A DNA stretch of 64,000 nt from Sarcocystis neurona (GCA_000727475.1 KL647300.1:3166725-3230724); one strand, 5' to 3'. Positions 12,513-25,900 are shown, counted from the first letter of the stretch. Numbers and translations are program-made. Notes: a model not told the origin generated them from the sequence alone.

Positions 12513-13311
12513 TGCTGTTCAGCATGCACTGCTGTCGACGGTCGTTTAGAATAGCGGCAGCAGCAGCCGCAGCGGAAGGACACATACGGACTACTACGGT
12601 ACAAGATCAACGGATACGTGGAAAGGCGCCAGTCGCGACTAGACAAAGGAGTGGAAAGGATACAAAGACGATCTTTAACACCGTGTTGTTGAAAGGAGAG
12701 GAAAGCCGGGTGGTTGCAGGGTCGCCGTCGTTCGAGGAGACGCGTGTAGCTAAGAAAAGAAGACACTTGCAGCCGCGAGTGTCTGAAAAAGCTGCAGTTC
12801 CACAATAGCCACCAGCACCAACCGCAGAACTAACCACGGCAAAACGCAACACGAACAACAAGAGAAGAGAAAGAGGGGCCGAGATCCACTATCGTTACCG
12901 CAGCTTTAAACCCAGAAGCTGTGGGGGTGGGGGGGGGGTGGGCTGCAGGTGTCCTGTGGTCTTTCAAGAGACTAGGAAACAACAGCGGCAGCAGCAACAC
13001 CACAGGAGGAGCGACTGGCGTAGCAGCTGCTGGAGGCCTGGCGACAAGAATTCTCGCACCAGCACGAGAAATGCTGAAGGATGAGGTGCATGAGCAACGT
13101 CTCCTTCACTATTCTCCATCATCACTTCTCACAAAAACGAGCCCCCAGCGACAGGAAAGCCTAGACAGTTGTAGGAGCAGCTGCAGCAGCCACAGCACTG
13201 CCGCGACCGCAGCGCGAGGCACGGGTAGCGGGTCCGAATCGACGCGAGTGACGAACCAGCCGCTGGCGACGTGCAGGGCAAGCAGCACCTGCGTCAACAA
13301 CAACAACAACC
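12513..13311. other. 5' flank of the ASNSD1-like gene; G-run; no gene seen
   Basis: Short ORFs occur on both strands, but none carries a recognisable domain or convincing splice sites. A G-rich stretch at 12,922-12,942 (GGGGGTGGGGGGGGGGTGGG) lies about 410 bp upstream of the ASNSD1-like start. (CAA)n occurs at 13,297-13,311. The promoter presumably lies here, but no element can be named. Confidence 0.4.
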
Positions 13312-13485
13312 GAGAAGCTGGAACAGCAGCAGCAGCAACTGATAAGCTGGAACAGCAGCAACAGCAACTGATAAGCTGGAACAGCAGCAGCAGCAACTGA
13401 TAAGCTGGAACAGCAGCAGCAGCAACTGATAAGCTGGAACAGCAGCAGCAGCAATTGATAAGCTGGAACAGCAGCAGCTGTACAG
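13312..13485. repeat. 29-bp minisatellite, about six copies
   Basis: The unit GATAAGCTGGAACAGCAGCA plus GCAGCAACT repeats with starts at 13,312, 13,341, 13,370, 13,399, 13,428 and 13,457, exactly 29 bp apart. Because 29 is not a multiple of 3, a reading frame rotates on each copy and one of the three frames meets TGA-TAA. The array is therefore unlikely to be coding despite its CAG content. Confidence 0.9.
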
Positions 13486-13890
13486 CAGCATATTACGGGC
13501 GACGATCCAACAACAGCACGCCCAACAGAAACCATAGAGCAGCCACATTGGCACCAACGAATTTAGCGGCATTAGCAGTAGCAGCTACCACAGCAGAGTT
13601 AAGGACGGAGTTAGCAGCAGCATCACCAACAGTATGAGGAGCACTACTAGGAGCAGCGTTAGGAGACCATTTGAAGCAGCAAGGAGCGCGGCGTCAACAG
13701 CAACATTAGCAGCAGCAACGGCTTAGCCGCAGCAATAGTAAGAGTATCTTAGGGGCACCAGTATCAACAGTCTAGCAGCACAGCAGTACAGCAGCTGAGC
13801 AGAAACAGTGGCAGAGCAGTAGCAGCAGCACTGGAAACAGTAGCAGCGGTTGCAATTGCAGAACCAGTAGGGATAGCAGCAGCATGACCC
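13486..13890. repeat. Degenerate AGC/CAG-rich tract
   Basis: GCAGCA, TTAGCAGCA and AGTAGCAGC units are interspersed with unique DNA. Stop codons occur in every frame over short distances and I see no gene. Confidence 0.5.
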
Positions 13891-16200
13891 ACAAGTACGT
13901 AAGCATCAACGGTAGTGTCAACCTGAAATCCAGAATCGTTACACGCATCATGACCGACACCATTATACGAGCCAGTGCAGCGGCACAGCGAGCACCTTCT
14001 TGTACTTTGGGGTTGCCCTCAATTTACTTGAAGCTTCGTCTGCAAGAAACGGAGGAGGAGGTCCTCGCAGGGTAGGGCTGCATCCCTTAGAAGAGCAGAG
14101 TGTCAAGGGGGCTCTTGAGCGTTTTTTACCGCTGTCAGCAATGAAGGCCTAATCGAGGTCGAACCTTCCGTAGAGTGTAGGGCACTGTGAACGCTTCGAA
14201 GTTCGTCGTGTTCATTGCTGCATATAAAGAGAAAGCACCCCCCGCAACAAGGATGTAAGCACCCACACAACACTTTACCTTCCCTCTTCCCTGCGTTTGT
14301 GTCTATCCCCTTGGAATGTAATAGTAGGATGTACCGTTGATGCGCCGCCTACATATAGGCGTGCTGGAATTATGCTCTCCTCAAGAGTGCAGTTTCGAAA
14401 TCGGAGATATCTGACCTCTATCGTAGAGCGTTGTTGTAGGCACTATTTCCAGCGGCATGAGTATCGTAAGGATTTCACATGATCAACACGGCTTCTCTTG
14501 AAAGATGGAACTACTATCACTAACACTAGAATCAAACGCGCAAGATTGCGATGCGACCTACTGCGTCGATACTGAGGTCCGACTAAGCGGCCTTGAAGTG
14601 TCTCCGTAACGAAGAACTACAGGTAATGCCCACCACAAGAATAGAAAAAAGAACTACAGGCAAATGTGTATGTATGCGTAGCCGTGTTTGTACTGAAAGA
14701 GAGGCTCTGGATAGATAAAAACTGCATTCGGGAAGTCTGAGCCTGTCTCCTTCTACTGGCTGTGGCTGAAGGGTCTTTTCGACTTTACGCTATGTGGATG
14801 TTTGACAATAATATTTTCTCGTCAGGGTGTTCGCACGAGTTAGTTTCTGGCTTAAATAACGCCGCTTGATGCCTCAGAGCTGTTTCTATGAAAAAGGGGC
14901 GACTGGGTTTTGGCGCTCTGCAGACCTTCCGAGGCAGTAAGTGTCACCACAGAAGAAAGTGTGTTATCGTGTCCTGATTCGACGTGAAGGTTCGGAGTAA
15001 CCGCGCCGCAGCTCGGCCGTGTTCGTTGAGGCTGGAAAGCAAGTCAATTAGATATCTGCTGTATCACGGCAATAAGGACACTAGCCCCGGCAACACAGAT
15101 GATATTATCTCTCTTAGCTAATTGTGCACTGCTTTTCGTAAATTCGAAGTGTTCTCCGTCAAGGGAAAGCTGTAGACTACTGACTTAAAAGGGATGTCAA
15201 GGAGAGTGTCATACAAAACTTGCGTGGGGATGAACTACGCCGTCGTAGCGCATTCAAGCAGGAGTGAAACGCACGAGCAGGTAGTAGTGGACATCAGCGC
15301 TCGTCAAGGCTTCCAACTCTTGTGTACTGTGACAAGAGGAGCGTCACACGCAGCGAGAATGCGTAGCTTACATAAACCTTCGTCGAGGTAATCCACTTAT
15401 TGTGGAATGTTACAATGGAGTTGCACAGCCTGCTACATTGGATACTTGAATCTGTACATACGACGCGTATACACGAGGTGTTTTTAAAGTCCAGGTGCTT
15501 GCTTGTAGAGTGACGCTATTTTGCATTATTGCAACTGTTGAAGCACCTATCACGACGTCGAAGGAGCTTTCTGCGCTCAAATGCGTAATGATACAGAAGC
15601 GTGATCAGTTCGCGTCGCCACAGCAGAGAACGTTGACGCCGGCCACCTGCAGGCCTAATATATTAGGGACCTAGCGATGTCTACATATTCATGTTACCGC
15701 AAAGAGTTATCTGTAGTGTGCATGTACCCCGTTGCTCGTGTACGCTGCCCACTCAAGCATTCTGACAGGGTTCGTGCGTGCGTACTGCACGTCAGTGTTA
15801 ATACACGTGTAGACATACGTGCGTTGTGTGTCCCTACTTGGCACACTGGCGAAGTGTCTGGAGTCGACGGACTGAGAATGACAGAGTATGTTGGCACTAC
15901 TTGTCCAACGATACGGATTTGTCTGTCAGTAGAAGAGTGTACCGCCATGGTCGTCTTTAGAAGAGGTACAAAGTGGTATGCATCGCAGGTCGTGGGTAAG
16001 GTTATCACAGGCACCAAGTAGCAGATCCCGTAGCTACCGGGCTTCCCCTCCTCTGCACTGTAAGCCCCGCGAACATTTCGCAGTAGCTTCAGGAAAGGTA
16101 CAACGTATGCAGGAGAGGGAGTGTATACGTTGAAGCAGTGAAGCCCGCAGCAGAACGAAATGCACTTGTACGGGGAGGAGCACGACGCAGGGCCCTAGCA
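13891..16200. other. CAG-free, microsatellite-free unique island; no gene recognised
   Basis: About 2.3 kb of mixed sequence lacks the CAG runs and TA/TG microsatellites that fill the rest of the window. The longest ORFs are 65 to 114 codons (for example 15,677-16,021 plus) and match nothing I know. Intergenic spacer, decayed mobile DNA or non-coding RNA are all possible. Confidence 0.4.
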
Positions 16201-19200
16201 GCAGTAATAGAAAGTGGAGGGCAATGAGAACAGCGTCAGCAGGAGCACGAGTGGTAGAGGCAGCACTCGTCCATGCAGGAGGTCCAGAAGCAACCGCACC
16301 AGCTGCGTAGCGGCCGTGTCAGGAATTCCACTCCCAGCAGCATCTGTTGCACTGGTCCGCATCCGACAGCTGTCGTAATGGTAGTCCGCGGGACGGTGAC
16401 AAAGTGATTCCTCAACTCGATCCGACAGGATAGCAGCGTTTTTGTCTGTGGTTCACGGGCTGTGCTGGTACTCGCGATGGCGCCCATGACAACGCGAAAT
16501 TTGTAGCAGCAATCGCAGCGGTGCAGGAGTAGTACACCAGTATTGCAGCGGCAGCAAGCTGTTTCTTGCCACGGCAATCTATTCGACGTCGCCGCCAAAC
16601 CGGTCAGGCAAGGGCACCAACAAGTCAGCGCAGCAGCAGCATTTGTGTCGATGCGCGACCACCTGCAGAGTCCTCCCTGAACTGCCGGCGCAATGTCTTC
16701 AGCGCAGCAGTCGCAATATCTGCAGTTCAGCAGGTGGAGCACCACTGCAGCAGCATCATCCGTGTAGTTAATGCATCGTCGGACGGCCGTCACAGCAGAA
16801 ACAGAGGCATGCACTACTACGGCGCAACAGGGATATCAGCGTGTGGCAGCGTAACTGATCAATCCACCCCCATTGATGGTTACTCCAGTGCGGCCGTGAG
16901 GCCTCGAGTGTTTCAGCAGCAGCACTATACTTTCCGAAACGACGGCAGTTGCTTCATTCGGCAGTAAATAATTGTGTGACAGCCTCGATACAGCAGCAGA
17001 ACCAGCGACCGCTTCAGCAAAGCAGCTCTAGGCGCTGCAGCACACTCAGAGCAGCCGCAGCAGGTGGGCGACTGGGTGGCGGGGGGGACGAAGGCAGTGT
17101 TCACGCACTAGCAAAAATTTCCCGGAGAGGAGGTGTGCTCCTCCGTGTGCATATGGCCTTGCTGAGCAATTGTGCTTGTGCTGCAGCAGGTGTGTTGCAG
17201 TCGTTCGTATACGTGGCAGCCAACAACGCAGGAAGGCGTGACACGAGGCAGCGGCTCAAATGGGCAGGGCGGTAGGCCAGAGGCGCCTCGAGAGAGGCAC
17301 TCCACGAGAATCAAGACCCCGCTTCTTCTTCTAACAGAGGGTCTAGATTAACGGCAGACGGCAGCAGACGCAGATAGAGTAGCGCACGAATAAGAACTCC
17401 AGCCAGCCACCATCCTGTAGAGGCGCAGCGACTGCAGGAGCAACACCACTAGAATTAACACCCAGCATACGCACCCACCGCTACAGCAGCAGGAGCAGCC
17501 TCTTCCACACACAAGCACACACCCACACATAGCAGTGGTTACATACAGCCCAGCAGAAACACGCAGAACAGCATCATCATCAGCGGGCGTTCTTTTTTTT
17601 CCCCCCTTGGGACCCCTGCTCTGTAACAGATGGAGGCGCTACGTCTTCTGGCGTCCCCACACTTCCGCAGCCAGCCACTCCTGTGGCGCAGCTGCAAGTG
17701 CAGAAACAGAAGGTGCACCCTCCAGCAACACAGCCGCAATCGCCGAAACACCAGTCACTCCAGCAGCAGCAGAAACAACAGCAATCGTAGAACGATCAGC
17801 AGCGATGCACTGGCTCACTGCACCACGGCATGGCCGCGGACAGCAGCAGCCGGGGCTGCCGCCCACGAGGTAGGAGCAGCCACTGCAGGACGAAGAGGCG
17901 GGTAGCAAGCAAAGGCAACAACACGAGCAAAGCGGGAGCGCAGGCAGCACCGAACAACAGCTTTGGCACCGGTGGACGCACAGCAGTAGAAACACAGCAG
18001 CAGGAAGGCGAGAGTACGAGAAGGATGGGGAGGCCGGGCCGGCGCAGGAGAGGAAGGTTGGTGCGGTGGTGTGTCTCCGAACGTGTGTGGGGTGGTTGGA
18101 TTTCTCTGTTTCACAGCAGCAGCAGCAGCTCGTCGAAGGGGCAGCACCACCACTCCCTCTTCCACTTCCTGCGGGTGCTGCTGTGGATGGGCCGGGGATC
18201 TGTCGCGACACAGCGCCGCAGCAGGAGGAGGACGGGGCTCTGGACAGCCATCGCGGGGCCGCTCTTCTCTTCACGTGGAGCGCTGTGCTGATGCTGCAGC
18301 CGCTGCGGCGGCAGCGCGGGGGACAAGAAAGGAGCTGCAGCAACAGCAACTGTTCCTCTCTTCGATTTCTCCTGCATGTGTTTGCTTTCCACGCATCGAG
18401 ACAAGTCGTGCCCGGCGGCGGCAGCGTGCGTCCTCTTCACGTCAGTGAATCCCCCCGCCGGGCGGCCTCACGCCTTCGACACAGCAGTGGCAGTAGGCCG
18501 CTCCCAGCTGCCGCACAATTTTCTTGTTCTCCACCTCTTTCTGTATCTGCCATGATCTCCCCCTTCTTTCTTCCCTTCCTATTCCGCGTCCAGAGGGAAA
18601 AATCATCCTCTTCCGCGCGCACACATGTCTCTGGCTAGGCCCTCTCATCTGCAAAACCCCGCCGGCCGCTGCCGCTGCTGCAGCGCTTCGCTGCAAGTCC
18701 TGCTCCTCCGCTCGAATCTCCGTTCCGCACCTTCCCATTCCTTGTGAACCTGCTGTTCCACTCAACCTCTCCACTTCCTTCGCTTTCGTGTCGTTTCTTT
18801 CCTTTCTCCCCTGCAACTTCTAGTGCAGTTCGTGCTCCTGCAGCTGCAGCAGCCCGATTTCCGGTCGTGCGATCCTTCACAGCCCTGCCCCAGCGCGCCG
18901 CTCACAGGAAGCCGCGCGGGCGATGCTGTTGAGCTGCTGTGTGTAACGCATACCAGCCTCCGTCGGCCGTCTGCTGCAAATCCACTTGGAATAGTATTCT
19001 TCCTGCCGCGCAGTTGGTGCACTCCTTCCTTCTCCCAGAGACGCCTTGGCCGCCGCTTTTTTTGCCTTTGCGTCCCCCCTGTGCGAACCTGCTTCCCCTT
19101 CGTGTCCGGGTGCTCGCTGCCGCGGCTGCTGTTGTGTGTCAACTTGCAGCTCAAGCAGGTGGGCCCAGCTGGACGCCTCTGCAGCACAGTGCTGCAGCTG

Positions 19201-19902
19201 CAGCAGCCACACGCAGGAATTTCTGCAGCACCGACACCGCTGCTACACATCTTCGCAGCAGCAGCAACAGCGCTGGCGACACCCATCTGCGTCACCACGC
19301 CAGATTCTGGTACGTGTGCTCTGCAGGGACCGCAGCAGGGAGCTCTTCCTTCTCCTCCAGCAGTTACTGCACAGCTCCAACGCAGCAACTTCTACAGAGG
19401 TAGGAAGCCCTTTCAAATGCAGCAGGTCCGCAGCGGCAGCTGCAGATGCTCGAGCAGGAGAATAACAGCTGCACGCACTCACACTTTCCGTTCTTTCAGT
19501 CTCGTCGTTGTCGGTGCGCCAGCAGAACTCCACGCACCCTTCTCATACTTGAGACAGCAGCAGCAGCAGAGCAGACTCGCCGTGCTGGTACTCGTAGCGG
19601 CTCTTTCCCCCCTCACTGCAGCAACGGCTCCTGTAGGAGCATCCGACGAAGGAAAAGAGGAAGAAAAGAAGAGACAGCAGCCAACAGCAAGAAAGAGCAG
19701 CAGGGTGCTTTGCTTCCGCTGGGGCGTCGGCACTCGGATTCTCTCAGCTGTACGGACGTCAGTGCTGGAAGCACATATGTACACACAGACACACACAGAG
19801 CAACAGCAGCAGCAGCGGCGTCTTGAACTGCAGGAAAGAGAAGAGAAATATGATGAGGGGCGCGCAGTTGTTATCTGGTGCACGAGAGTCGTGGGGTGAG
19901 GC
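16201..19902. other. CAG/GCA-rich DNA with unresolved ORFs on both strands
   Basis: ORFs of 100-360 codons overlap on opposite strands, for example 18,823-19,899 plus and 18,762-19,388 minus. None has a domain I recognise. The plus ORF 18,823-19,899 is in the same frame as the following glycosylase exon, separated only by TGA at 19,897-19,899. Upstream exons of the glycosylase or a separate gene may lie here. Confidence 0.35.
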
Positions 19903-22900
19903 ATGGAGTTGCTGATTCCTGCTGCCGGGCCGACGCCGCAGCGCAGCAGCAGTCGGAAGCGCGTCCACACCCACCGCCCTGCAGCAGCTGCAGGCGTGCC
20001 AGCCTCGGGGACAGCTGCTTCCTCGGCGTCTTTTCCTCCTGCGGCGCTGCTGGGCTGCGAACCTGTGTCTGTCTGCCGTCGCAGCAGCAGCAACGGCAGG
20101 AAGCAACGACCCCAGACGAACACCAGCTGCAGCAGCAGCCGTAGAAGCAGCAATCGGTTGCTTTTCCCACAGTCCGAGATGCTTCCTCCGGCTGCAGCAC
20201 CTGCAGCGGCAGCTGCCGCGGACGTCTTGGCTGCTGCGGCGACGCCGTCACCGCCTGCCGCGCAGCGACTGCGTCTCTCTCTTCTGAAGACTTCTGCTTC
20301 TCCTGCAGGGCCTGCTGTTGCCCCCGCAGCGTCTGCTGCTGCGGCTGCTGCTGCAGGAGACGGAGCGGGGGGAGTGGGGAAGCCTTCTCTACTGCCAGGC
20401 AAAGGGTACCCTGTTGTGGGGTGTTCGGACGATGTGCTGCTGTCGGCCCCGCCGCTGCTGCGCCGCGGCAAGCAAAACCGTTTCCGCGCTGCCTCTACCG
20501 CTTCGTCGCAGGGCCTGGTTCTCTCACCCCACACGCATGAACGCGCTGCTGGGGGAAGTCCTTCTCCTCGCGCCTCGGAGCTGCTGCTGCCAGCGGCAGC
20601 AGCCCTACTGGCAACGCCCTGCACGCCCACCATGAGCACGACCGCGCAGCAGCAGCAGCAGGTGCTGCTTCTCTCCTGTCCGGACCCTTGCCGGGTTGTC
20701 GCCGGCGCTGCTGCCGACCCCACAGCAGCAGCGCCTGCAGGGACAGCAGCAACCACTTCCATCCCTGCGGCTGCACCCGGACTGACAGCCCGGTCACCTA
20801 CGGCAGCAAGAAGGAGTGTCTCGTGTGCAGCAGCAGCAGCACGTCCCGTGGGCAGCACAATGGTCGTTGGCTGCGATACCGAAGCTGTGAAGCGAGCCGT
20901 TGCTGGCATGAATGGCCTAGAAACTCCCAAGGGCGAGAAGGAGCCGGAAGGCGGAGCGGCGGATGCGACAGCAGCGGCAGAGATGCCGGGGGCAGCAGCT
21001 ACGACAGTCGAAGAGAGACTTCGCGGGAGCGCAGGGACGTACCGGAGGACGCTCGATCTGACAGCAGCAGGCGCAGGAGCAGCAGCAACAGCAGGAAGTC
21101 TGCGACGCGGAAGAGTCCCCGGGCAGCAGAGAGGGAGACAGCAGAGAGGCCTTGCGTCGTCGCAGTTGCCGCCGTCGCCCGCGGCTCCCAAGATGCGCCG
21201 CCCACGAATGAAACTGATGAACCGAAGAAGCCGCGGCAGCGTCAGCAGCAGCAGCAGGCGGAGGCGGAGGAGAGGCAGCGGCTCCCCTCCGTCTTTTCTC
21301 TTTATGTCGCCTCTTCACACGGCAGCGATGCACCGGAGGAACGAAAAGGCTATTGCTGCTGCAGCTGCTGTTTCGGCTGCTGCTGTTGCTGCTGCTCTCT
21401 CTGCACTCATGCCTCCGTCCCCTCGCTCAGCCCGTCCTCCGTCGCCCCCGCGTGGTGGGACACCTGCAGCCCCTGACACCGCTGCTGCGAATCCACCACC
21501 TGTCGCTGCGACTCCTGCTGCTGCTCACGATCCGGCGCCCGGTGCTGCTGCGCCTCTTGCTGCCGCACCCGCTGCTGCTGGGGAGGGGACTGCGTCGCGC
21601 CTGCTGCAGTCACCGCACAGCTACCGCACCGTCCAGCAGAGGAGAGGCAGCAGCTGCGGGGGGACCCGCAGCGAGCAGAAAGGCAGCTCCAGCAGTCGAA
21701 GCAACCGCAGCAACAGCAACAGCGGCAGCAACAGCAAGAGCGTCATCAACAGCAGCAGCACCAGCGGCAGCAGCAACGCTGATGCGGGTTCTCTTGAGAG
21801 TCGTTCACGTAGGAGGGAAGTGCTTCAAGCTCAGCAAAAGGGCGGCTGCACCGCGCTGCGGCAGACAACCAACGAAGATAGCAGCTCACAAATGCTTCCT
21901 GGTTCTACTGCGACAGCAACGCAGCCACAGCCACCAGCCGGATGTTCGAAGCCAGCCAATCGCATAGCAGCAGCAGCAGGCAGTGGAACACCAAGTGAAG
22001 CGGTCGAAGCCCCAGGGGGTGATCAAGAAGGAGGGGCAGGGGGAACGACAGCAGCAGCAGCAGCGCGTAGAGGCATGGCGGACGCTGCAGGCGTTGCTTC
22101 GACCGCAGCATGTGGGGCGCATGGGAGTGCTGCTGCAGCGACAGCACTTGGTGGGAAGGTAGTCGAGGAAGAAACAGGCGTAGGCGCTTCTGTGGCAAGG
22201 AGACGAGACAAGCAGGCCGAGAAGCCGGTAGAACAAGCAGCTGTCTTCCCGTCCGTTGAAGACAACTGCAGTACTGCTGTTCGAAGCAGCAGAAGCCGCA
22301 CCAGCGCCGGCACACACACAACGACGACTGCGGGGAACAGAAACAGCAGCAAAGTCGGCAGCAACAGTAGTGTGCGCGACAGCAGCAGCGGCGCCGCGAG
22401 CAACAGCACGAGCAGAGGCCACGCTATCGATGATAGTAGCAGCACCGCCCACAGCAGCAGCAGCAGCGCGCAGAACAGCAGCAGCGCGCAGAACAGCAGC
22501 AGCACTGCGCAGAGCAGCAGCAGCATCGCGCAGAGTAGCAGCAGCAGTGCGCAGACCAGGAGTAGCAGCGCGCAGAGCAGGGGTAGCAGCAGCGCGCAGA
22601 GCGCCAGGAGCAGTGGCAAGACTGCAGAGAGTGGCAGTGGCAGCATGGGAGGGGCTTCTGGCGAGGGCAGCAGCAACAGGGGCAGGTCGAGTGACGGCGG
22701 TGACAGTGGCTGCAGCGGCAACGTGTGCAGCAGTAGCTTGCTGAGCGTCCCCGTTAAACAAGGCAGCAGCAGCATTCGCGGGGGGGAAGTCAGCGACAGC
22801 AGCAGCGAGGCCACGTGCGACAGCAGTGGCAGCGGACGCCGCAAAGCGAAAGGGAGAGGTAGTAGCAGCGCCAAGAGACGCAGCAGCGCGCCGGGCAAGG

Positions 22901-25900
22901 GCGGCAGCACCAACAGCGGGAGCACCACGAGCAGCTGCAGCAGCGCAGTACACGACGACAGCGGAGGACACGTGGCGCCTAACGGCAGTTTCAGCAGCAG
23001 CAGAGAGGAAGGAGACTGGGAAGTCTGGCTGCTGCAGGTTCCTTCATGGTACTCCCTTGCACGCACTATCTGCAGCTACGGCTTCTTCTGCATGCCGCCC
23101 AACCAGGTATCAACAACAACGTCCTTTTTCTTCTCCGTGCTGCCTTCGCTTCTCGTTCGTGTGTCTGCGTCTCGTCAATCCTTCGCGACGATAGTATCCG
23201 CTTTCGGGCTGCCGCGCGCTGATGCCTGGCCCAAACTCTCGCCCGCCTCTATATATACACACCTTTACACCCTCGCGCATGCGGAGACCAACGCACGTGT
23301 TTACCCTTATCCTACAGGCCACGTTAGCACACTCCCTTCTCTCCTCTTCTATATATATACATTCACGCAGATGGGTGCATGCACTGCGCGCGCGCCTGTT
23401 TTTCGTCTGTATATACATGTATGTTAATATGTGCGTCTGTGTATGGATATTCGCACGTGTTTGTGTCGGTGCTGCGCCTGCTGTATGGCTGTTGCACTTG
23501 CTTCCGTGTGCCATACACACACACACACACACATGAACATATACACAAGTCTGTGCACTTGCTGCTTTCCACGGATGTGTATGTGTGTAGGGTAGAATAC
23601 ATCGATCTGTGTGGAGGTCGCGCATGCAGACACGTGTGGCCATATATGGATGGGAGGGCGTGCGTGCCTCACGCATGTTGACATGCATATACATATATGT
23701 ACGTATATATGTGTATACGGATGTGTGTGGGGAGATTTCGGTTTCTCTCTCTACCTCTCTCTGTGTCTTTGTGTGCGCATGCATGCGTATATCGCTCTGC
23801 CCTCGGTAGGGCAGCTTCTTTGCACACGACGCAGTTGCGTGCAAGAAGTCTTCCTGTGCTCCTCTCTCCGTTATTCTACATGGATAGCAGCAGTAGAGAG
23901 GCTTGGACAGCTGCTGCATGCGAAAGTGGGTGCGTGCGCTCGCGCTGGTGACTGCTTGTTGCAGTGGGAGCCTCCTGCAGCACCGCCTCTGTCGGCTGCG
24001 CACTGCAACACGGCGAGCAGCGGCGGGAGCACGTTGAGCGTGAGCAGCAGCAAGAGGCGACGGCCGAGTAGCAGCAGCAGTAGTAGCACTCCCTCTGATG
24101 ACACCGCGAAGACGAAGCAGGAGAAAAAAGTTGCCCTCGTCTGTGTCGGCGCTGGACTTCATCCGCAAGCCCCAGCAGCGCCCCTTGCCTCTGCTGCGGC
24201 GATGCCAGGTGCTGCAGCGTCCCCTGCTTCTGCGGCGACGGCTGCAGCAGCTGCTGGAGCTCGCTCTTTGCCTGCGGCTGCCGACGGTGGGGGCGCTGGT
24301 GGGAGCGAAGTGCCACCTTCTGCGCCGGGTGGAGCGGCTGCTGCTGCTGTAGCAGCTGATGTGGCAGGCACTGCGAAAGTGGCTGCGCCTCCTGGTAGTT
24401 CTACGGCTGCTAGTGGTGCTCGTACCGTCCCTGCAGCTGCCGCTTCTTGCCGACGCGCCACCGCCGCCACTGCTGCTTCTCTTTCGCCTCCTCCTGTTCC
24501 GCCTTCCGCTCTTCCATGCGGGGCGAAAGCAGCAGCAGACGGCGGTGAAGGCCACTGCAGCCTTTCACCAGCAGCAGGCGTGGAACTTGAAGGAGTTTTC
24601 TCGCGTCCGCTACGTTATGGGAAGAACATGCGGAAGTGCTGCTTCGTCAAAATCTGCATGCAGGCTGCTGGACTCTTGAAGTAAGTGCCCGCGGGGTTGA
24701 CTGTTCTTCCGGCGATTCTTTGGCCACCTCTACGTGCGCCACTATTCGTCTTTCGTCTCTGTTTACACACGTGTAGATGCCCCGAGAAAACTCCGGAGAA
24801 GCAGCTCTGCCCGGGGGATATACACGGGCCACAGAAATCAAAGGATTTCTTGCTGCTGCAGGGGTGGGGTGTATTTCCTCATTTACTCTCCTGCGAGAAT
24901 AGGCAGCATGCCTAGCTTTGTGAACGTCCAGCTGCGCTTTGCTGTCCTCCTCGTCCAGGGGAGCTTAACGAAGAGGGAGAGTCAAGAGACGGGGAGAGGC
25001 CTGCTCGTGTGCGACGCAGAGAGACCGCATGCAGCCTTTGTATGAGAAAGCGAAGAATATCGGCACCCGCTTCTCAGAACAATCAGGCAGGGGAGGACAC
25101 ACACGTTTGGACAGGGGCAGGGCCCGCCGGTCTCTCGTTTGTTCTCTGCGTTCCTCTGGGTAGACGGGGAAAGTCAGCGGGCCAGCACGCAGTTTGAATC
25201 ACGCCGTGTTGCAGAGGCAGCAGCAGCAGCAGCAAGGCATAAGGAAAGTGCTGCAGTACTACACTGTCTTTGATGCTGCTGTGCTGCCATCATGGTTGAC
25301 GCACACGCACACGCTTCCGCCGTAGACGGTGATACTACAAGCGGGTCACGTAGAACGCCTGCTAGAGGCAGCAGTGGGTCCCCACCTCCCGCACGTCTTC
25401 TGCAGCGTCCCGGTTCCTGCAGGGAGGAGGAGCTTCCTTCTGACCAGAGAGTTCTCTTCTCCGAAACCTGCTGCAGCTAGAGGAAGAGACTCTTCCGCCG
25501 AAAACAGCCGCACTCGATTTGTCACTAGGCAAAGACACACAGACAGGGATCCTCAGCGTCCTACGCTGGGCGGATATCTACTGACATTTGTCGTACACTC
25601 CAGTTCAAGAAGAACTCATGCGTGTATACTTGTATTTGTATGTGTAGATTAAGTACAAATTATATATATATGTTTATGTAAATTTATTTGTAGATGAAGT
25701 GTATATATATGTGTTTGCATATGCTTGTATAGACTGAGTACAAATTGAATGTATGTGTGTATGTGTAAACGTTTGCATACGTATGCGTAGATAAGGCCGC
25801 CTGCAAAGCACTCGTTCTGGCGTGAAGGAGTGCCATTTTTTGCAGAGCAGCGCGTTGTTTCCCGGGAGACAAGGCTGCGCGTCTGCAGTTGCGAAGAAGA

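Noticed and set aside
14410..14430. 14-nt identity (CTGACCTCTATCGT) between 14.4 kb and 47.26 kb
   Set aside because: Several such matches are expected by chance in 64 kb, and the flanks are not colinear.
19479..21191. 570-codon minus-strand ORF
   Set aside because: It is antisense to glycosylase exon 1, whose plus frame leads directly into the conserved PPNQ block. The minus ORF is open because of CAG and GC-rich composition.
23110..24555. 481-codon minus-strand ORF across glycosylase intron 1 and exon 2
   Set aside because: It spans exon and microsatellite intron alike ([18 protein letters not shown] residues), so it is explained by stop-poor composition.
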